Origin: Haloplanus salinarum
Lineage (GTDB): Archaea; Halobacteriota; Halobacteria; Halobacteriales; Haloferacaceae
DNA length: 64,000 bases
Assembly (NCBI RefSeq): GCF_024498175.1
Contig: NZ_CP101823.1
Location: forward strand, 744,001-808,000
Reading direction: 5' to 3'
Below the pieces are notes generated by a model. The model worked only from the letters and a program-made list of their open reading frames with translations, was not told the DNA's origin and made no database searches. Positions 23,874-31,539 of the stretch are shown here, piece by piece (position 1 is the first letter of the stretch; each line of letters begins with the position of its first letter). Both the position numbers and the translations under genes were made by a program.

Positions 23874-25163
23874 TCAGTCCTCAGGTATTGCTCCCGTAGG
23901 AGGCTCCGTCGCAGGCGCTGGTGGTTCGTGCGTCCCGAAGTCAGGATGGGTCTCTTCCATCCAGACGTACACGACAGCACCGGAGAGGAACATCAGGATG
24001 GCGGTCATGTAGAACGCGGCTTCGGGATTTACAAACTCCATCGAGAGGCCGATCAAGATGGCGCCAACACCGTATCCGGAGTCGCGCCACATCCGGTAGA
24101 CACCCATCCCGGCCGACCGCCACGTCGGGTGGGCGGCATCGCCGGGAACAGTCATCAGATTCGGGTAGAGCAACGCCATCCCGAGGCCGGAGACGGCTGC
24201 AAGCACAGCCCACAGGAGGTATCCCTCGACGAACACCATCCCGAGGACACCGGCCCCAGCGAGGAACATCCCCGCGATCACGGGCGGTCGACGACCGATG
24301 CGGTCCGCGAGCCCGCCTGTCGCGATCTGGGAGAAGTACATTGCGCTGTGGACGCCGACGACGACACCAACTGCCGCGATCCCCAGTCCCTGACTGGTCA
24401 GATAGAGCGGCACCGCGATCCAGAACAGCGTGTCGACGAAGTTCTCGATGTGGCCGGCCTGTGCCGCGGCGAACAGCGTCTTGTCACCGTAGGTGGCTCG
24501 CTTCAGCACTTCGTTGAATGGGAGGTTGGCGTCGTGGTGGTCATCGTCACCCTCGGCCTGCGCGTACTGGACGGTCTCTTTGATTAGGAAGATCGAGATG
24601 AGGAACGCTAGCACGACGACGGCGGCGAGGAAATAGAATGGCTCGGGCCGGAGACTCGTCTGGGCCGCGATGACGCCCGTGATCCAGGCACCGGCGGCGA
24701 CGCCGGTGTAGCCAAACGCCTCGTCGATACCAACTGCGAGCCCGCGCTGATCGGGGCCCGCGAGGTCGACCTTTGCGTTGATCGCCATACTCCAGGTGAG
24801 TGCCTGATTGATACCGAGAAGGATGTTTCCGGCCGTGATCCACCCCCAGGTGGGCGCGAAGATGAGTATTACTGGCAGCGGCAGCGCGGTAGCCCACCCG
24901 AGGATGAGCACTGGTTTGCGGCCGTACTCTTCGCCCCACTTCCCGGCGTAGAGGTTGAGCAGCGCCTTGACGAACCCGAACGAGACGACGAACGAACCGA
25001 TCACCAAGAACGACGTGACACCGAGGAGTTCCTCGCCTAACACCGGCACAACGGCACGTTCGGAACCGATGGTTAGCCCGGTCGCGAACACCAGCAGGAC
25101 GTGCAGCGAGAACTGTCCGAGGTGTTCACGGATACCCTGTCGGAGATCGGTTGCTGTACTCAT
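23874..25163 (-). CDS. MFS transporter
   Basis: A 429-residue protein with twelve hydrophobic segments in two six-helix halves separated by a His/Asp-rich loop near residues 205-220. MFS loop motifs are visible: GKWGEEYGRKPVLILG between helices 2 and 3 and GLADRIGRRPPVIAG in the second half. The N-terminus is cytoplasmic and hydrophilic. The gene starts 3 nt after the stop of the dioxygenase-rhodanese gene, so the pair is one operon; the substrate may be a sulfur compound or drug-like molecule, but this is inference from context only. Confidence 0.9.
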   Translation of the reverse strand: MSTATDLRQGIREHLGQFSLHVLLVFATGLTIGSERAVVPVLGEELLGVTSFLVIGSFVVSFGFVKALLNLYAGKWGEEYGRKPVLILGWATALPLPVILIFAPTWGWITAGNILLGINQALTWSMAINAKVDLAGPDQRGLAVGIDEAFGYTGVAAGAWITGVIAAQTSLRPEPFYFLAAVVVLAFLISIFLIKETVQYAQAEGDDDHHDANLPFNEVLKRATYGDKTLFAAAQAGHIENFVDTLFWIAVPLYLTSQGLGIAAVGVVVGVHSAMYFSQIATGGLADRIGRRPPVIAGMFLAGAGVLGMVFVEGYLLWAVLAAVSGLGMALLYPNLMTVPGDAAHPTWRSAGMGVYRMWRDSGYGVGAILIGLSMEFVNPEAAFYMTAILMFLSGAVVYVWMEETHPDFGTHEPPAPATEPPTGAIPED

Positions 25164-25166
25164 GGA

Positions 25167-26279
25167 TTACTCGGCAGCGCAGTTGTTCGGCCCCAGCTCC
25201 AAGTCAGCCAGTTCCGCGTCAGCGACCGATTCCTGTCCGATGTTCACCCGCTTGACGCGCTCGAAATTCGGTGGGTGATCGGGAATATCGGAGGCGAGCG
25301 TCGAAATAAAGTCCTCACGACTACGCTGAAGATCCCTGTTTCTGTCCGTAACCTCACCGAGCGTGGCAGTTACCGGTGGTTCGGGCGAACCGGGATCGTG
25401 TGCGGGAAGGACGAGAATGTCGTCCGGGTACTCCAGCAACCGCTGGAGGCTCTCGTACAGCGTGGCGGCGTTGGCCTCAACATTGGAGTCCTCGATGCCA
25501 GCTTCGACGCCGAGTTCGACGCGGCCGACGCTCTCGTGAAAGAGCGTGTCGCCCGTCAGCAGTGCCGTACCGCCGACATCGAACGAGACGCTCCCTTCAC
25601 TGTGACCCGGCGTGTGGATCACGGAAATTTCGACGGTGCCGATAGTGATGGTCTGGCCGTCTTCGAGTGGAGACGCATCGATTCCAAGTGCGTCCGCGGG
25701 ATGGAGGTAGTAGGGAACGTTATGACGGGTAGCGAGGTCTGCACCACCGGAAACGTGGTCAGCATGAGCGTGTGTATCGAGCACAGCCACAAGGTCGACG
25801 TCGTACTCGTCAATCACCGTCTCGTAGGCGTCAAGATTGTGGGAGGCATCAAAGACGGCTGCCTGGCCATCTGAGATGAGAACGTGCGAGAGACACCCCT
25901 TCCCTGGGCGGGTGATCTGAATCAACTGGCCGTCGATATCGACCGGAACCGCGGCGTGTCGGTGAACCCGACTCCAGCCGCTCATTCCGTCTTCGAGGGT
26001 CGTGGCATCGTACCCCATTTCCCATAACACGTCCGTCGCAGTCTGCGAGACGACACCCTCGGTGCACACAGTGACAATTTCCTTCTGTTTGGGCAACTCC
26101 GTGAGCGAGTCTTTCGCCGTGGCTGGTTCGCTGACCAGACGGTCGTAGACATCAATGTTCGTGCTGCCAGGAATATGCCAGTCTTCGAAGTCCTCTCGGT
26201 GACGTATGTCTAGAACGAGTACGTCATCGCCGTCAATTTGCAACCGCCTGCTGAGTTCATCCGGTGCAGTCTCTGACAT
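25167..26279 (-). CDS. Rhodanese-MBL fold persulfide dioxygenase-like protein (second copy)
   Basis: A 370-residue fusion with the same order as 16396-17586. The rhodanese domain (about 5-110) has Cys72 in VTVCTEGVVSQ; the MBL domain has DTHAHADHVSGG, HTPGHSEGSVSFDV and LLTGDTLFHESVGR; the C-terminus ends with ELGPNNCAAE. It is clearly diverged from the first copy. ATG 26279 is chosen because a TATA-like string (about 26301-26312) lies 26 nt upstream; the longer frame from 26318 would span that promoter. Divergent from a bat-type HTH gene, and cotranscribed with the MFS gene. Confidence 0.9.
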   Translation of the reverse strand: MSETAPDELSRRLQIDGDDVLVLDIRHREDFEDWHIPGSTNIDVYDRLVSEPATAKDSLTELPKQKEIVTVCTEGVVSQTATDVLWEMGYDATTLEDGMSGWSRVHRHAAVPVDIDGQLIQITRPGKGCLSHVLISDGQAAVFDASHNLDAYETVIDEYDVDLVAVLDTHAHADHVSGGADLATRHNVPYYLHPADALGIDASPLEDGQTITIGTVEISVIHTPGHSEGSVSFDVGGTALLTGDTLFHESVGRVELGVEAGIEDSNVEANAATLYESLQRLLEYPDDILVLPAHDPGSPEPPVTATLGEVTDRNRDLQRSREDFISTLASDIPDHPPNFERVKRVNIGQESVADAELADLELGPNNCAAE

Positions 26280-26367
26280 CGGTACCAACCTGTAGGAAGA
26301 GTATTTGAATATAGGCACTGCCGGACATGACCGGTACCGTTAATTCCGACGATCCACAATACCCAGT

Positions 26368-27102
26368 ATGGCCCTGTACGAGGCGTCGCTCCGGGTGAAA
26401 CACGAGTGTCCATACCGAGCGATATCTGAACGCTACCCGGACCTCACCATCCGCGAGTGGCCGTTGAGTGACTGCCAAGTGCTGGAGATCTCGTCGGAGC
26501 AAACACCGACAGACCAACTCCTCAATGACATCGATCGTCTCGGAACGGTTCTCCACGAGTCAGTCGACGACTCCGGCTACCACGTTGTAACACAGTCGTG
26601 TCTCTGTTCCCTTGAACAGTCGATAATCGACCGCTTCGAGGATCACAACTGTTTGTACCAGTCACCAACGATCTATCGGCAGGGCTGGGAACACTACACT
26701 GTTATCGCCTTCGACGAGGACGACATCCGGGCATTACTCGGCGACCTGCGTGCCGACCGAGATATCGAACTCCTCTCGAAAACCGAGATTGCGGAGAAAC
26801 AAATTCCGCACAGTATGCTGACGCCGGTCGATCAGCTGTTCGACGACCTCACCGACCGGCAACTGGCAGCACTCCAGTTGGCGCTCGAAAGCGGATACTA
26901 CGAGCAACCACGGCAGACATCACTTCGTGAGATTGCTGGCCGGACATCCGTCTCGAAGTCGACGTACGAGGAACACCTCCGGAAAGCGGAGAACAAACTT
27001 CTCACCAACGCCGGGCGATTCCTCCGACTGGTAACTGCGACCTCAACGACGAATCCTCTCCAAGCGAGGCGACAGAGACCGTCCGAACAAAGTGCGGACT
27101 GA
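26368..27102 (+). CDS. Bat-type helix-turn-helix (HTH_10) regulator, second copy
   Basis: A 244-residue regulator with a C-terminal HTH_10 domain (about 155-215): LTDRQLAALQLALESGYYEQPRQTSLREIAGRTSVSKSTYEEHLRKAE. The N-terminal sensor region is rich in cysteines (Cys14 in HECPYRAIS, Cys36, Cys78 and Cys80 in QSCLCSLEQ, Cys95), a pattern suited to metal or persulfide sensing. Divergent from the second dioxygenase-rhodanese gene with an 88-nt shared promoter region, mirroring the arrangement at 17.6 kb. Confidence 0.85.
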   Translation: MALYEASLRVKHECPYRAISERYPDLTIREWPLSDCQVLEISSEQTPTDQLLNDIDRLGTVLHESVDDSGYHVVTQSCLCSLEQSIIDRFEDHNCLYQSPTIYRQGWEHYTVIAFDEDDIRALLGDLRADRDIELLSKTEIAEKQIPHSMLTPVDQLFDDLTDRQLAALQLALESGYYEQPRQTSLREIAGRTSVSKSTYEEHLRKAENKLLTNAGRFLRLVTATSTTNPLQARRQRPSEQSAD

Positions 27103-27167
27103 GATCCGTTTCTATCACGGTTCTAATGGAAGAGCAGCTGGCCGTGCATTGAGAGCGCCAGTCTCAA

Positions 27168-27314
27168 CTACTGCTTGCACTGGACCTGACCGTGAGTGTC
27201 GAGGTTCTCGACGAGCCAGTGATTCTGACAGCGCCGACAGCCGACGACCGAGTATCGCGGGTCGGAGTGGGGGCGAACATCGCTCTCGGGGGAACCAGTA
27301 GGGTTGTCGTCCAT
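27168..27314 (-). CDS. Small zinc-ribbon protein, probably a truncated DUF5817-like gene
   Basis: From ATG 27314 the minus strand encodes 48 residues: MDDNPTGSPESDVRPHSD, then RYSVVGCRRCQNHWLVENLD and THGQVQCKQ, ending at TAG 27168. YSVVGCxxCxxxWxVE resembles the first zinc ribbon of haloarchaeal DUF5817 proteins, but the second CxxC is lost after QC and the frame stops early, so it may be a decayed copy. The family match is from memory. The rest of 27315-27769 holds no recognisable gene. Confidence 0.4.
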   Translation of the reverse strand: MDDNPTGSPESDVRPHSDPRYSVVGCRRCQNHWLVENLDTHGQVQCKQ

Positions 27315-27769
27315 CAGGTCGCGAACGCCGACCTTGCGCGCTGACGGCTCGACGGGCCGTCCTACCCACGGATACTCTCGTCCCCCTCACTGTCTCGAGC
27401 AGCGGCGCTGACGCTACGCGTCGCTCGCGATGAGGGGCAAACGTTTTGTCCATGGGTTGCGGAAGAAGAGGTACGGGTTCCAACCATACCTTATTCCCCA
27501 GTCCGAAGTGGGATTCGGACTGGGGTTCTTCCCCAACGCTGTGAGCGGTTAGCTTATCTTGTGCCTTGGACGATGAATCTTCTTGCCTCGCCTTAAAATC
27601 CCCGCCGGCGTCAGACGTTTTGACCACAGAATTTGTTCCTAGAATATAACATACGGTGGCGGGGAAGGGTGATCTTGGTCGCGGTGCGATCATCCCCCAA
27701 ACCCGTATATCACCGCGAGTTTCTCTGCCGACCACGCGCCGGCCGCGTCGGCGTGGAGCAGGGAGCCTG

Positions 27770-27902
27770 TTATCGCGTGTCCTGCTCCTCATGGAGTTCC
27801 CGAACCGCGGTGCGGATGAGTTCGCTCTTGCTCGCCAACTAGCCCTCGTTGATGAACCTCGGCACGGAGATCGCCCGGCATCCGCACCGTTTCGCGACGC
27901 AC
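27770..27902 (-). pseudogene. Frameshifted ribbon-helix-helix (CopG-like) antitoxin remnant
   Basis: Minus strand from GTG 27902 reads RRETVRMPGDLRAEV, the beta strand and first helix of an RHH protein; a frameshift near 27845 then leads into LVASKSELIRTAVRELHEEQ, the second helix, ending with TAA at 27770-27772. Joined, the parts give a normal RHH repressor or antitoxin of about 45 residues. No toxin gene is adjacent. Confidence 0.55.
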
Positions 27903-28144
27903 CCGAGCGTCGTCAGGGTGGTTGGTGGTGCTCACCAGTGATCAACATTCTAGAACGCCCCCGAGTCGTTCGAGATCCGCACCAGAATACTGGTATGAAT
28001 CGTGGCGCTAGCAGAGCCTGTCCGGACGCGTGCCGTCCCGGGCAAAGTGCGTGTGATCCCATCGTCGCGCCCAACTTGCCAGTCTCTCCCTGGACACGCA
28101 CCTTCTGTCGGCACGCCATCCCGGACGATCGAATCCGGACCTCA

Positions 28145-28339
28145 CTAGCATTCGCCCTCTTCAGTAGCATTGGTGAGACGGCATACCCCGACCCGGATCG
28201 CCTCGCGACCAGCATCGGTCGGCGCGTAGCCGTTGGTGCGGCCGTCGATCCCCGTCTTCGCGATCAAATCACGCTCGATCGCGAGCGTCGCGACTGCCAC
28301 GAGGCAATCCCGCTGGAAGACGACCAAGTCGTGCCACAC
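28145..28339 (-). pseudogene. PadR-like regulator with internal deletion
   Basis: The 64-residue minus-strand frame reads WHDLVVFQRDCLVAVATLAI, then a short junction, then KTGIDGRTNGYAPTDAGREAI. The first part matches the start of haloarchaeal PadR regulators (FQRDLL-type helix) and the last part matches their wing and final helix (IDxRTNxYxLTxxGR). The recognition helix region in between (about 30 residues) is missing, so DNA binding is probably lost. A strong inverted repeat lies 60 nt upstream (28398-28442). Confidence 0.55.
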
Positions 28340-28397
28340 CGTGGTTCGACAACGACAGATCCACCGTCGGAGCGCAACAGATCATCTTCGGGAATAC

Positions 28398-28442
28398 TGT
28401 TACCCCACGTACGGATCTATCGTTCTATTTTGTGGGGTAACA
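28398..28442. promoter_or_regulatory. TGTTACCCCAC...GTGGGGTAACA inverted repeat (23-nt spacer)
   Basis: Perfect 11-bp arms at 28398-28408 and 28432-28442 flank an AT-rich spacer that could contain a TATA box for the minus-strand PadR remnant (CAAAATAGAACG). The same arms recur at 30753-30792 around a promoter, so this is likely an operator bound by a dimer or two dimers. Confidence 0.6.
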
Positions 28443-28638
28443 GCAGACAAACCAACGACGATTCTGATGGCTTGCCAGTCGAACGTGAGATGGCCAGCAG
28501 ATAGCTGCATTCGAAGCAGAAACTTCGTGGGCGGCGGCCAAGCGATGAATTTCAGACGCGATAGATTGGGGTGGTCATCTGGAACATCGAGAGGTAACGG
28601 GCGTATGATTTATCGATCGTGTTCCTAATTCACACTGT

Positions 28639-28899
28639 ATGGCCGGTTGGAGCGATCACGAGGATGTCCATCCAGAAGAAAAACAATACAGCGTCGTCCG
28701 AATGGATGAGTGGAAAGCACCGTCAGATGACGATTTTGCAATTAAGCTCGCCGAAATTGACTCGATTGAAGAGGCGCCAACGACCGTGGCGGGCCGTGGT
28801 GAATCAATTGTGATTCTTGACAAGGACGGAAACACGGTCTCAGTCACCGAAGGGCCAGAGCATCCAACGGACACGACAACCCGCGACGAAACCGAGTGA
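28639..28899 (+). CDS. Small acidic hypothetical protein
   Basis: An 86-residue protein, opening MAGWSDHEDVHPEEKQYSVV, strongly acidic and without cysteines or membrane helices. Two beta-like stretches (ESIVILDKDGNTVSVTE) suggest a small beta fold. No family recognised. A TATA-like GATTTATCG at about 28607-28615 lies 26 nt before the start, supporting real expression as a leaderless gene. Confidence 0.6.
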   Translation: MAGWSDHEDVHPEEKQYSVVRMDEWKAPSDDDFAIKLAEIDSIEEAPTTVAGRGESIVILDKDGNTVSVTEGPEHPTDTTTRDETE

Positions 28900-28987
28900 T
28901 TCGGCCAGTTGAGAACCTCAAACGGGTGGAGAAAGGGCCCGTCGCTGGTGTTTGTACATACTAGCTCTGTGGGGGACTATTCTAGAG

Positions 28988-29458
28988 ATCTATTGGTGCC
29001 TATCGATGGAGGATGTCAGCTGTTGCTGTGTTTCCAGCCCTGATTGGAAACGGTTGAGGACTTCTGTTTGGTGCTGTGAGCAGGCCATGAGGGCGACTGC
29101 TCCGGTTTGGATTGGGAGTACTGGTTGATGGAGATTGTAGTGTGCGAGCTGGCAGCTGGGGCAGTGGATCCCTCCAGCCGGTCGATGCTCTATGACGTCT
29201 GCTCTACCAGTAGTCGTGAGTTCGCAGATAGAAACGAACTGGTCGACGTGGTCTCCGCAACCGATGATAGGGATGGTAAGCTGATCCAGAAGTAGGAAGG
29301 AAACATCGTCGTCGTCATGGCTGTGGAGAGCAGACTCACAGTCCTCGCACTGGATGGGTGGATGGCCTTCGATGTCGTCAGGAGCCGGCCGAGTAGCATC
29401 TACTGGAGGCATACTGAGAGGTATGCAGAGCGGTTGATCGCCATACAGGTAAGTTATG
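28988..29458. repeat. Duplicated ~470-bp unit, copy 1
   Basis: This stretch, containing the zinc-protein gene 28990-29412 plus about 45 nt upstream of it, is closely similar to 54054-54526. By eye most positions agree. No terminal repeats or transposase mark the ends. Confidence 0.8.
28990..29412 (-). CDS. Cysteine-rich putative zinc protein, duplicated gene copy 1
   Basis: A 140-residue protein with four metal-ligand clusters: CEDCESALHSH (about 22-32), IGCGDHVDQF with a downstream CELTTTG, HCPSCQLAHYNLHQP and MACSQHQ. The pattern of C/H pairs suggests a structural zinc fold. No family name recognised. The start MPPVDATRPAPDD is usable here but is out of frame in copy 2 owing to a 1-nt indel. 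It stands convergent to the small acidic gene and divergent from the gene at 29577. Confidence 0.6.
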   Translation of the reverse strand: MPPVDATRPAPDDIEGHPPIQCEDCESALHSHDDDDVSFLLLDQLTIPIIGCGDHVDQFVSICELTTTGRADVIEHRPAGGIHCPSCQLAHYNLHQPVLPIQTGAVALMACSQHQTEVLNRFQSGLETQQQLTSSIDRHQ

Positions 29459-29576
29459 GGATGAATAGAATCATACTAAGTTCGGAATTTATGATTGACA
29501 GCAAGCAGAACGGGACTGAGGGCCAGCGAATCTGGAGACTCCTCGAAAGTACCACCGATTGCGGAGCGAAGTGATC

Positions 29577-29726
29577 ATGCCTGAGTGCCAGAACTGTGGT
29601 GCCCACGTCACCGAGCGCTACGTTCGGGTTTTCACCCCCGACGATGTCGACGAACCGCGCGTCTGCCCCCGCTGTGAGGACCTTACTCGTGACGGAGATG
29701 GAACGGTTCGAGAGACGCGAACATGA
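29577..29726 (+). CDS. 49-aa CxxC zinc-finger protein (DUF7563-like)
   Basis: ATG 29577 to TGA 29726 encodes MPECQNCGAHVTERYVRVF, an acidic turn, VCPRCEDLTRDG and a charged tail. Two CxxC pairs (C4/C7 and C33/C36 approximately) form a zinc ribbon. The MPECxxCGAHVTxRYxRVF opening is common among small haloarchaeal zinc proteins (DUF7563 as I recall). The stop overlaps the next gene's ATG (29723), so they are coupled. Confidence 0.72.
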   Translation: MPECQNCGAHVTERYVRVFTPDDVDEPRVCPRCEDLTRDGDGTVRETRT

Positions 29727-30361
29727 CTGCTCCCTCGCTCCCCTCGGGGTTTGACATCTCGAAACACGTCGTCGCTACCCGAGCAGACTGTGCTCTTACC
29801 GTCGGGTTCGACCGCCAGCAGGGGTACATCCCACGCTTCCTCGTCCAGCTGCACTACCAGACTGCGACGACGCCTGTCGAGTGGGACGTGATCGCCCGGA
29901 TGGATCACAATGAGACCAGCGCGACCGGGCACGACGTCTATCGTGAAGGACTCCACGTCGATATCAACCGCCGGAGCGCTCAAGAAGTCCATCTAGCCCC
30001 TCGACACGGCCCGCTCCCGGCGAACCGCGGGGCCGTGATTCGGGGTTGTGTCGACTATCTCGATGCCGGAGCGGACTACTTCGTCGACGTCTTTGAGGAG
30101 CGTCACTCACCAGGGAGTCCGCCGCGGTGGACTCCCGATGGGGGTGAGCAAGAACCTACCTTTATCCGTTCGCCGCTGGTAGATGGAGGTATGAGCCGGA
30201 ACGCGGACGCCGACGCGCTCTCTCGCGAGGAGCTGACGGAGCTGCTCGCTGACGCGACGGGTACCGAACCCGAGACCCTCGATCGCGAGGCGCGCGACAT
30301 GGAGATCGCACCGCCGGTCAAGGCCGACGTGGTCGACGAATCCAGTGATTGCCAGAGTTAG
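29723..30361 (+). CDS. Conserved haloarchaeal protein of unknown function (DUF7718-like)
   Basis: A 212-residue soluble protein. The N-terminal 135 residues contain a beta-rich core with FLVQLHYQTATTPVEWDVIARMDHNE, GHDVYREGLHVDINRR, LPANRGAVIRGCVDYLDAGADYFVDVFEER, a combination I associate with a haloarchaeal family seen on mobile regions. Residues 155-212 form an acidic helical tail (ALSREELTELLADATG). No enzyme motif is recognised. Coupled by 4-nt overlap to the zinc-finger gene, which suggests joint action. Confidence 0.65.
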   Translation: MTAPSLPSGFDISKHVVATRADCALTVGFDRQQGYIPRFLVQLHYQTATTPVEWDVIARMDHNETSATGHDVYREGLHVDINRRSAQEVHLAPRHGPLPANRGAVIRGCVDYLDAGADYFVDVFEERHSPGSPPRWTPDGGEQEPTFIRSPLVDGGMSRNADADALSREELTELLADATGTEPETLDREARDMEIAPPVKADVVDESSDCQS

Positions 30362-30425
30362 TCTTCGGTATCATTCGAGAATCGTTGCGCGATACTGGTG
30401 GGGACGCCAACACATCCTCTGAAGT

Positions 30426-30641
30426 ATGTGCCGAGCTCGCAACTCCGATGACATCGGCGACGTGACACTCACCTTGGAAGATGGACGGTACGTCGCCCGA
30501 GACGAGGAAACGGATGTCGCGAGCCAAGGCAAGACACGTCCAGAGGCGTTAGCAAACCTCGCCGAAGCGCTCAAACTTCACGAGCGGCCGGTCCCCGATG
30601 GGGTGGATGTCGACGGCCCCTCGTCAGCGCCTTGGTTGTAG
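30426..30641 (+). CDS. hicB: HicB-like antitoxin, no HicA partner seen
   Basis: A 71-residue protein with the short HicB fold: VTLTLEDGRYVARDEETDVASQGKTRPEALANLAEALKLH, i.e. two strands, the DxxTxxxSQGxTxxEAxxNL motif and a helix. HicB normally neutralises the HicA RNase and represses the operon. Neither side of the gene (30362-30425, 30642-30797) encodes HicA, so it is an orphan or the toxin was lost. The C-terminal tail is short and lacks a DNA-binding domain. Confidence 0.7.
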   Translation: MCRARNSDDIGDVTLTLEDGRYVARDEETDVASQGKTRPEALANLAEALKLHERPVPDGVDVDGPSSAPWL

Positions 30642-30752
30642 CAGATACGCTTTCCAATTGGATCTGGGCCTGTACTTGCTATTTTCCTCATCAGTGCAGA
30701 CCACTGGTGCTGAGATTCAGTGCACCCGCTCCGGGGCGAGGAAGTAAGAAAA

Positions 30753-30792
30753 GTTACCCCACAATATACAATAGACTACTGCGTGGGGTAAC
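30753..30792. promoter_or_regulatory. GTTACCCCAC...GTGGGGTAAC inverted repeat framing a promoter (20-nt spacer)
   Basis: Perfect 10-bp arms at 30753-30762 and 30783-30792. The spacer contains a TATA-like AATATACAATAG about 26 nt before the ATG at 30798, and the right arm ends 5 nt before that ATG. The arms thus cover the BRE and the transcription start, an arrangement expected of a repressor operator. Same arms as at 28398-28442. Confidence 0.65.
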
Positions 30793-30797
30793 AAACA

Positions 30798-31172
30798 ATG
30801 AGCGAGTCAGGAAAACCAGAGGCTCCGGATCTCCCCGCGTACGTGACCGACCCCCTTGAGCGACAATCACCCGAACAACTGGAGACGGTCGCCGCCTATG
30901 CGGCGGCACTCGCGGACTGGAAGCGGGCACAGCGCGAGGCGGACGCGACTGCAACACGGGCTGCCGAGGCGGTCGACGAGGAGGCTATCGACGATCTCGA
31001 GGAGCGGGGGTTCGAAACTGATCCCGACGCCTACGAGGACGTGCCGTCGAAAGCGTACATCACGATCAAGGAGACCAAGCCCGGCTATCACTACTATTAC
31101 TGGCAGTGGCGTGAGGGCGATAGCTGGGCGAATGCGTATATTGGGCCCGTTACGTCAGATGATGATTCGTAG
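30798..31172 (+). CDS. Conserved hypothetical protein with helical N-terminus and aromatic C-terminal domain
   Basis: A 124-residue acidic protein. Residues 25-75 form a long helix (QLETVAAYAAALADWKRAQR); the C-terminus has YITIKETKPGYHYYYWQWREGDSW followed by YIGPV, an aromatic beta motif similar to DUF6788-type proteins of mobile elements. Function unknown. It is tightly enclosed by the inverted-repeat promoter, so it should be strongly regulated. Confidence 0.65.
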   Translation: MSESGKPEAPDLPAYVTDPLERQSPEQLETVAAYAAALADWKRAQREADATATRAAEAVDEEAIDDLEERGFETDPDAYEDVPSKAYITIKETKPGYHYYYWQWREGDSWANAYIGPVTSDDDS

Positions 31173-31181
31173 AGCAGCACT

Positions 31182-31232
31182 TACTCGATCTCTGTTAGTA
31201 ATGGCGTGACCGATACAGAGGGTGGATTCAAC
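31182..31232. repeat. Dispersed ~50-nt intergenic repeat, copy 1
   Basis: Contains the core GCGTGACCGATACAGAGGGT, identical to copy 3 at 55291-55310. CTCTGT (31190-31195) and ACAGAG (31215-31220) can pair. It starts 9 nt after the stop of the gene ending at 31172. Confidence 0.6.
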
Positions 31233-31319
31233 GAAGAGAGATACCGATAGTAGCATTTCGGCCGATGAAACAGCGGCCAGGTGATTTTGAGTATGACCAG
31301 CGAAACACGATACTGAGTC

Positions 31320-31523
31320 ATGCGCGAACGACCCTGTCCGGATTGTGATGTCCAGATGGAACAGACGAACGTAACCGCTGAGGGCGTCGGTGACCTGTAC
31401 ATCGAAACTGAGAGAGACGGCGGTATCCTCGACCGCCTCGGCGTCGGGTATCAAACTCCACTTTCTGCATGTCTTTGTCCGGAGTGTGGGCTCACTCGAC
31501 TCTATGCGGACCTCTCTGAGTAG
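31320..31523 (+). CDS. Small zinc-ribbon protein
   Basis: A 67-residue protein with CPDCDVQMEQ at residues 6-9 and CLCPECGLTRLYADL near the C-terminus, forming a two-CxxC zinc ribbon around a Gly-rich middle. Such nucleic-acid-binding-like ribbons are common orphan proteins in haloarchaea. No specific function. The following gene begins 16 nt later and may be cotranscribed. Confidence 0.7.
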   Translation: MRERPCPDCDVQMEQTNVTAEGVGDLYIETERDGGILDRLGVGYQTPLSACLCPECGLTRLYADLSE

Positions 31524-31539
31524 TCAGGGGAGAAGACGT

